From Nocardioides zeae (lineage in GTDB: Bacteria; Actinomycetota; Actinomycetes; Propionibacteriales; Nocardioidaceae): a stretch of 64,000 bases of DNA. Both the position numbers and the translations under genes were made by a program. Below are positions 59,667 through 64,000 of the stretch, in pieces. The notes beneath the pieces were generated by a model, which made no database searches, had not been told where the DNA came from, and saw nothing but the letters and a program-made list of their open reading frames with translations. Numbering within the stretch: position 1 is the first letter of the stretch; each line of letters starts with the position of its first letter. Location of the stretch: assembly GCF_030818655.1 (NCBI RefSeq), contig NZ_JAUTAN010000001.1:3844001-3908000 (forward strand), in the 5' to 3' direction.

Positions 59667-59737
59667 GGGGGTTCTCCTGGGGATGGTGGGGTCGGCAGGT
59701 GGGGTCCGGCGGGTGGGGTCGGCGGTCGGGCGGCGGA

Positions 59738-60907
59738 TCAGGCGGTGACGTGGAGCGAGGCGTCGGGCTTCGCGTCGAGCGAGCGCGCCACGACCATCCG
59801 CTGGATCTGGTTGGTGCCCTCGAAGATCTGCATGACCTTTGTCTCGCGCATGTAGCGCTCGAGGGGGAAGTCGCGGGTGTAGCCGACGCCGCCCAGCACC
59901 TGCACGCCGTCGGTGGTCACCTTCATCGCGTTGTCGGTGGCGACGAGCTTCGCCACGGAGGCCTCGCGCGAGAACGGCAGGCCCTGGTCGCGCAGGCGCG
60001 CGGCGTGGAGCGTGACGGCGCGGGCGGACTGCACCGCCGCCTCCATGTCGGCCAGCACGAAGCCGAGGCCCTGGTGGTCGATGATGCGGCGACCGAACGC
60101 CTCGCGCTGCTGCGCGTAGGCCAGTGCCGCGTCGAGCGCGCCCTGGGCGACGCCGGTCGCGACGGCGGCGATGCCGAGACGGCCCGAGTCCAGGCCGGCG
60201 AGCGCGATCTTGAGACCGTCGCCCTCCGCGCCGAGCCGGCGCTCGACGGGCACGCGCACGTCGGTGAGCAGCATCGACGCCGTGGTCGAGCCCATCAGGC
60301 CCATCTTGCGCTCGGGGTTGTCGGCGACGAGCCCGGGCGTGTCGGCCGGCACGAGGAAGCAGGAGATGCCGTTCTTGTCCTCCGACGTGCGGGCCATGAT
60401 CTTGTAGAAGTCGGCCTCGCCGCCGTGGGTCACCCACGCCTTGGCGCCGTTGAGCACGTACTCGTCCCCGTCGCGCCGCGCCGTCGTGCGCATGGCCGCC
60501 GGGTCGGAGCCGGCGTGGGCCTCGGAGAGGCAGTAGGCGCCGAGGAGGTCGCCGCCGAGCATGTCGGGCAGCCACGCCTCCTGCTGCTCCTGGGTGCCCC
60601 GCGTGGCGAGGCCGAAGCAGGAGAGCGCGTGCACGGAGACGCCCACGCCGACGCTCGCCCAGACGCGGCCGATCTCCTCGAGCACCTGGAGGTAGACCTC
60701 GTAGGACACCCCGCCGCCGCCCACCTCCTCGGCGTACGGCAGCCCCAGCACCCCCGTCTGCCCCAGCAGCCGGAACACCTCGCGCGGGAACTCGCCCTTC
60801 TCCTCGGCCTCGGCCGCGCGGGGGGCCAGCTCCTTGGTCACGACCTCGCGCACGAGCGCGATGAGGTCGGCGGACTCCTGGTCGGGCAGCAGTCGGCGGG
60901 CAGGCAT
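59738..60907 (-). CDS. Acyl-CoA dehydrogenase
   Basis: 389 residues, standard length. YCLSEAHAGSDPAAMRTTA, YVLNGAKAWVTHGGEADF, ERRLGAEGDGLKIALAGLDSGRLGIAAVATGVAQG (signature), QREAFGRRIIDHQGLGF, and MQIFEGTNQIQRMVVAR with the catalytic Glu of the short/branched-chain branch. First gene of the operon ACAD-SDR-thiolase-SDR. ATG 60907 follows GAGGAGG-like sequence. Divergent from a TetR gene with operator-like repeats between. Confidence 0.93.
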   Translation of the reverse strand: MPARRLLPDQESADLIALVREVVTKELAPRAAEAEEKGEFPREVFRLLGQTGVLGLPYAEEVGGGGVSYEVYLQVLEEIGRVWASVGVGVSVHALSCFGLATRGTQEQQEAWLPDMLGGDLLGAYCLSEAHAGSDPAAMRTTARRDGDEYVLNGAKAWVTHGGEADFYKIMARTSEDKNGISCFLVPADTPGLVADNPERKMGLMGSTTASMLLTDVRVPVERRLGAEGDGLKIALAGLDSGRLGIAAVATGVAQGALDAALAYAQQREAFGRRIIDHQGLGFVLADMEAAVQSARAVTLHAARLRDQGLPFSREASVAKLVATDNAMKVTTDGVQVLGGVGYTRDFPLERYMRETKVMQIFEGTNQIQRMVVARSLDAKPDASLHVTA

Positions 60908-60924
60908 GGGTCCTCCTCGGTGGG

Positions 60925-60964
60925 CGATACTCGCAGCAGTTCTACAGTATCGTTCACGGTATCG
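60925..60964. promoter_or_regulatory. Operator region between the ACAD operon and its TetR regulator
   Basis: CGATACT (60925-60931) and AGTATCG (60946-60952) form one inverted repeat; TATCGTTCACGGTA (60949-60962) is a second, imperfect palindrome overlapping it. The recurring GTATCG half-sites suggest two TetR dimers binding over both divergent promoters. Confidence 0.6.
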
Positions 60965-61000
60965 CTAGGGTGAGGCAGGAGTCGAGGAGGTGGACGTTCG

Positions 61001-61582
61001 GTGGTGACCGCGGCACGCACGCGTCGTACGGCGCGGCAGCAGCAGCTCCTCGACCGCCTCGTCGACCTGTGCGAGGCGGAGGGGTTCGCCGGGTTCACCC
61101 TCGACGACCTGACGGTGCGCCTGGGCTGCTCGAAGACGACGCTCTACTCCCTCGCGGGCTCGAAGCTGGAGCTGGCGGTCGAGATCGTGCGGGCCTCGTT
61201 CCGCCGGGCCACCGACCTCATCGAGGCGCGCCTCGACGGCGTGGAGGGCGCCGGGCCCCTCATCGACACCTACCTGCGGGCCGTGGCCGACCACCTGCAG
61301 TCGCTGTCCCCGGCCTTCCTGGCGGACATCGCCGCCTTCCCGGCCACCGACGCCGTCTACCGCCGCAACACCGAGGCCGCCGCCGACCGGATCCGGCAGC
61401 TCGTCAGCGAGGGCGTCGCGTCCGGCGAGCTGCGCCAGGTGCACGCGGGGTTCGTCGCCGAGATGGTCGCGGCGACGATGTTCGACATCCAGCGTGGCCG
61501 GCTCTTCGAGCGGCTCGAGCTGAGCGACGCCGAGGCCTACGCCGAGCTCGCCGACTTCGTCGTGCAGGCGCTGACGGACTGA
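61001..61582 (+). CDS. TetR-family repressor of the acyl-CoA operon
   Basis: 193 residues. HTH: FTLDDLTVRLGCSKTTLYSLAGSKLEL, a variant in which the usual Tyr-Phe/His helix reads YSLAGSK; the ligand domain includes LIDTYLRAVADHLQSLSPAFL. GTG 61001 has GAGGAGG about ten bases upstream. Divergent from the ACAD-SDR-thiolase-SDR operon; an acyl-CoA inducer is likely by analogy. Confidence 0.88.
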   Translation: MVTAARTRRTARQQQLLDRLVDLCEAEGFAGFTLDDLTVRLGCSKTTLYSLAGSKLELAVEIVRASFRRATDLIEARLDGVEGAGPLIDTYLRAVADHLQSLSPAFLADIAAFPATDAVYRRNTEAAADRIRQLVSEGVASGELRQVHAGFVAEMVAATMFDIQRGRLFERLELSDAEAYAELADFVVQALTD

Positions 61583-61887
61583 GCCTCAGGCTGGCGGGCC
61601 GAGGCGCGGGGAAAAGAAAACGCGGATCGGCCTGGGTGGGCGTCGTGCCGGGGGAAAGAAAACGCGGACGGGCTCGGCATCGGTCCGGAAGGGCCCGCGA
61701 AGAGTGCGGAATCTGACCGGGCGACACGCCGGGCGGGGTAGTCCCGGGTCCGCGTTTTCTTTCCCCGGCCGCGGGGCGCCGCGCACTTTCTTTCCCCGTC
61801 CGCCCGGCCGCGCGCACTTTCCGCGAGCGCGTCCGCGTTTTCTTTCCCCGGCCGCACCCGGCCGCACCCGACCCGACGGACCGACCG
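61583..61887. repeat. Repeat-rich convergent gap with GGAAAGAAAACGCGGA units
   Basis: The word GGGGAAA(A)GAAAACGCGGA occurs at 61609-61625 and 61651-61668; its complement TCCGCGTTTTCTTTCCCC at 61749-61766 and 61832-61849; degenerate forms (GCGCACTTTCTTTCCCC, CGCGCACTTTCCGC) at 61782-61798 and 61811-61823. Copies in both orientations can pair over 80-240 bases and carry T runs, so the zone probably terminates both the tetR and chorismate-mutase transcripts. No gene is seen in these 305 bases. Confidence 0.75.
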
Positions 61888-62214
61888 TCAGCCGCCCTCG
61901 GCGATGCGCTGGTGGTGGTGGATGACCTCGGCGATGACGAAGTTGAGGAACTTCTCCGCGAACACCGGGTCCAGCCCGGCCGAGGTCGCGAGCGAGCGCA
62001 GCCGGGTGATCTGCCGCTCCTCGCGGGCCGGGTCGGCCGGCGGGAGCTGCTGCTCGGCCTTGAGGACGCCGACCCGCTGCGTGCACTTGAAGCGCTCCGC
62101 GAGCAGGTGCACCAGGGCCGCGTCGATGTTGTCGATGCTGGAGCGCAGCGCGGCCAGCTCGGGCGGTACCTCGCCGGCCGGAGCCGTCCCCGTCTCGGTC
62201 ACGTCGTCGCTCAC
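61888..62214 (-). CDS. Chorismate mutase (AroQ type)
   Basis: 108 residues: LAALRSSIDNIDAALVHLLAERFKCTQRVGVLKAEQQLPPADPAREERQ, the three-helix AroQ fold with Arg, Lys and Glu/Gln contacts to chorismate, ending FVIAEVIHHHQRIAEGG. It converts chorismate to prephenate for Phe/Tyr synthesis; small actinobacterial forms often need DAHP synthase for full activity. GTG 62214 lies about eight bases after TATCCT on the minus strand, so the message is probably leaderless. Confidence 0.88.
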   Translation of the reverse strand: MSDDVTETGTAPAGEVPPELAALRSSIDNIDAALVHLLAERFKCTQRVGVLKAEQQLPPADPAREERQITRLRSLATSAGLDPVFAEKFLNFVIAEVIHHHQRIAEGG

Positions 62215-62243
62215 GGGAGCCAAGGATAGGTGCGGGCGGGCCC

Positions 62244-63830
62244 TCACCGGCCGAGCAGCCCCCGCACGAGGCCCTGCAGCGTGCCGAGGAGCGAGCCCGT
62301 CGGGTCCCCGCCCGCCTCCTCCGGCGACCCCGAGCCGTCGGTGGGCGTGCCCCAGTCGAGCGTGCTCCAGGAGGTGTTGAGCACGACGAGCACGCGGGAG
62401 CCGTCGGGGTTGGCGTACGCCACCGTCTCCACCGGCGACCGCTGCGTCGAGCCCAGCAGCACCGCACCGGGCTGGACGAAGCGGGAGAGCTGGGACCAGT
62501 ACGCCGCGGACTGCCCCACCACGTAGCCCTCGTCGCCCACCTCGACCATGCCCCGGCAGGTCGCGCACCCGCCGAGGTGCGGCCCGCCGGCCGTGTCGAG
62601 CGCCAGGTTCCAGTAGAGGGAGGCGACCGCGCCGTACCGGAGCGGGTTGAGGAGCGCCAGGTGCGTCTCGTTGACGAGGTTCTGCCGGGTGTCGCGCCAG
62701 TGGGTGGTGCCGGTGCACTCCGTCATCCAGGCCGGTCGCGCGGTGGTCTGCTGGGCGGCGGGCTCGCGGCGGAGGTTGGACTCGTAGCAGTGGTAGCCGA
62801 TCGCGTCGACCGCCTCGCCGGCGGCGGCGAGCAGCGCGGCGGGGTAGCCCGTCGGGCGGTCGGTGCCCTCGTCCACGTAGTTGTGGTCCCAGCCGAGGAT
62901 CGCGACGTCGGTGAACCCGGCCGCGTCGAGCGCGGGCCGCAGCGCGGTGGCGAGCCGGGCCTGGGTGGCGGCGGGCATGGTCATCGTCGGGTAGGTCGAG
63001 TTGCAGTGCTGGGGCTCGTTGCCGAGCGACACCTGGGCGACGTCGACGCCCTCCGCGGCGTACGCCTGGAGGAAGCGCACGTAGTAGCGCGCGTAGACCC
63101 CGACCATGTCGTCGCGCAGCTGGTTCTGCTGCTGCCAGCAGTCGCCGACGTACTTCCCCGACCGCTTCATCCACCCCGGCGCCGACCAGGGCGCGGCGAC
63201 GACGACGAGGTCGGGGTTGATCGCGAGCGCGTCCCGCAGCACCGGCAGCACGTGGGCCCGGTCGCGCTCGATCGAGAACGAGGCGAGGGTCGGGTCGGGC
63301 GCGTCCGCGTAGCTCGCGTGCCCGGGCGTCGCGACGAAGTCGCTCGCCCCCATCGCCAGGCGCACGACGTCCAGCGAGGCGCCGTCCGCGCCGAACAGGT
63401 CCGCGAGGATCGCGTCGCGCTGGGGCGAGGTGTCGATGACGTACGCCGCGGAGTCGGTCAGCGCGCCGCCGAAGCCCACGACGGGGGAGGTGCCGGGCAC
63501 GGCGTCGCCCACGACGAGCTCCTCGCCGCCCACGACGGGACGGGTGGCGAGCGGGGCGCGGGCGGTGACCTGCTCGGTCAGCCCGCCGGCGGTGGCCGTG
63601 GTGCGCCAGGACGCGACGCTGGTCGCGCCGGGCTGCCAGACGTAGGTCGTGACCGACGTCGGGGGCAGGGTGTCGCGGACCGCGACGCCCCCCAGGTCGA
63701 TGCGCGCGTCGCTGCGGGTGTCGGCGGCGACCCGCGCGGTGGCGGGGGCGGGCGCGGCCGCACCGGTGGTGGCGACGAGCGCCGCGAGGACCGCGATCGT
63801 CACTGCGGGACGGAGGGGCGTGGGGAGCAT
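62244..63830 (-). CDS. Secreted GH30-family glycoside hydrolase
   Basis: 528 residues. Signal peptide (RPAVTIAVLAALVATTGAAA, cleavage near residue 32). The (beta/alpha)8 domain has VVGFGGALTDSAAYV, VRLAMGASDF, VAAPWSAPGWMKRS, acid/base Glu272 in QVSLGNEPQHC and nucleophile Glu371 in AWMTECTGT, the glucosylceramidase (GH30) pattern. The C-terminal beta domain ends in a short basic tail. Substrate could be a beta-glucoside, beta-1,6-glucan or xylan. ATG 63830 with GGAG-like sequence upstream. Eleven Cys residues or fewer are spread through it, including a CATC pair, unusual for the family. Confidence 0.88.
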   Translation of the reverse strand: MLPTPLRPAVTIAVLAALVATTGAAAPAPATARVAADTRSDARIDLGGVAVRDTLPPTSVTTYVWQPGATSVASWRTTATAGGLTEQVTARAPLATRPVVGGEELVVGDAVPGTSPVVGFGGALTDSAAYVIDTSPQRDAILADLFGADGASLDVVRLAMGASDFVATPGHASYADAPDPTLASFSIERDRAHVLPVLRDALAINPDLVVVAAPWSAPGWMKRSGKYVGDCWQQQNQLRDDMVGVYARYYVRFLQAYAAEGVDVAQVSLGNEPQHCNSTYPTMTMPAATQARLATALRPALDAAGFTDVAILGWDHNYVDEGTDRPTGYPAALLAAAGEAVDAIGYHCYESNLRREPAAQQTTARPAWMTECTGTTHWRDTRQNLVNETHLALLNPLRYGAVASLYWNLALDTAGGPHLGGCATCRGMVEVGDEGYVVGQSAAYWSQLSRFVQPGAVLLGSTQRSPVETVAYANPDGSRVLVVLNTSWSTLDWGTPTDGSGSPEEAGGDPTGSLLGTLQGLVRGLLGR

Positions 63831-64000
63831 GGGAGGCGTCGACTTTCTGGGGCCCGGGGGAGGCGTGGCGCCGTGACGACCGGAGGGGGAGGGTGCCGTC
63901 GTCGGCGAACCTACGGCATCTCCGCCCCGGACGGAACGTTTCCTCAAGGAATCCTCAAGGCAGTGCGCGCGGAACAGACCGGCGGTCGAAAACGATTGGC
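63831..64000. other. Intergenic end of the window
   Basis: The 170 bases upstream of the GH30 gene. They should contain its promoter on the minus strand. A direct repeat TCCTCAAGGAATCCTCAAGG is visible at 63942-63961. No gene or strong hairpin is seen before the window ends. Confidence 0.4.

Overview
This is a very GC-rich actinobacterial chromosome segment. GTG starts are common, many promoters appear to give leaderless transcripts, and stop/start overlaps of the GTGA or ATGA type are frequent. The gene content (mycofactocin genes mftA-F and mftR, MenB, malate:quinone oxidoreductase, GTP-dependent PEP carboxykinase, a c-di-AMP riboswitch before an NlpC/P60 hydrolase, DUF222-HNH nuclease) fits Propionibacteriales, most likely Nocardioidaceae. 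The genus is an inference from gene content only. No tRNA, rRNA, prophage, transposase or CRISPR array was seen.

Layout. 0-9.5 kb: a secreted Tat protein, a DUF4262 protein, a TetR/MFS drug-efflux pair with a clear operator, an SDR remnant, a two-component system whose kinase is fused to a DUF4173 membrane domain, a STAS protein, and an ABC-F resistance-type ATPase behind a leader with a three-codon upstream ORF and a long hairpin. 9.5-17.1 kb: a six-gene overlapping minus-strand operon (three glycosyltransferases, an ABC exporter, two APH-fold kinases) of unknown product. 17.3-19.7 kb: mqo and a SagB-type flavin dehydrogenase. 19.7-21.2 kb: a DUF222-HNH nuclease.

21.3-30.6 kb is the most interesting part. 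Two arrays of the same 31-bp repeat, in opposite orientation, bracket a FecCD-type metallophore uptake system transcribed divergently from a RiPP-like operon: substrate-binding lipoprotein, a 42-residue Cys-free precursor-like peptide, an RRE/E1-like partner, a CocE/X-Pro-peptidase-like hydrolase, a YcaO protein and an MFS exporter. A perfect 7-1-7 Fur/Zur-like palindrome overlaps the -35 element of the peptide promoter, and a weaker half-conserved site sits between the divergent transporter genes. I read this as a metal-regulated, YcaO-modified peptide system (possibly a ribosomal metallophore) that I cannot match to a described product.

30.6-44 kb: a small XRE regulator with a membrane protein and paired operators, menB, a secreted beta-propeller protein, an enoyl-CoA hydratase, ppc, a TadE/G-like pilus protein, pckG, a YitT transporter, a nuclease, and the riboswitch-controlled NlpC/P60 hydrolase. 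mqo, ppc and pckG together place much of the PEP/oxaloacetate/malate node in one 24-kb neighbourhood.

44-56.8 kb: a split mycofactocin locus. mftF lies apart at 44.0 kb; mftA-B-C-D-E and an SDR form a minus-strand operon (53.5 to 48.9 kb) divergent from mftR, with palindromes between. Between them lie a TetR gene, a nuclease-like gene flanked by two inverted 90-bp palindromic elements, and two small unknown genes. After mftR come an ACAD10/11-like acyl-CoA dehydrogenase and its kinase partner. 56.9-61.6 kb: an acyl-CoA degradation operon (ACAD, SDR, thiolase, SDR) divergent from its probable TetR regulator. 61.9-63.8 kb: chorismate mutase and a secreted GH30 glycosidase. Two genes, the response regulator and the CocE-like hydrolase, appear frameshifted near their N termini.
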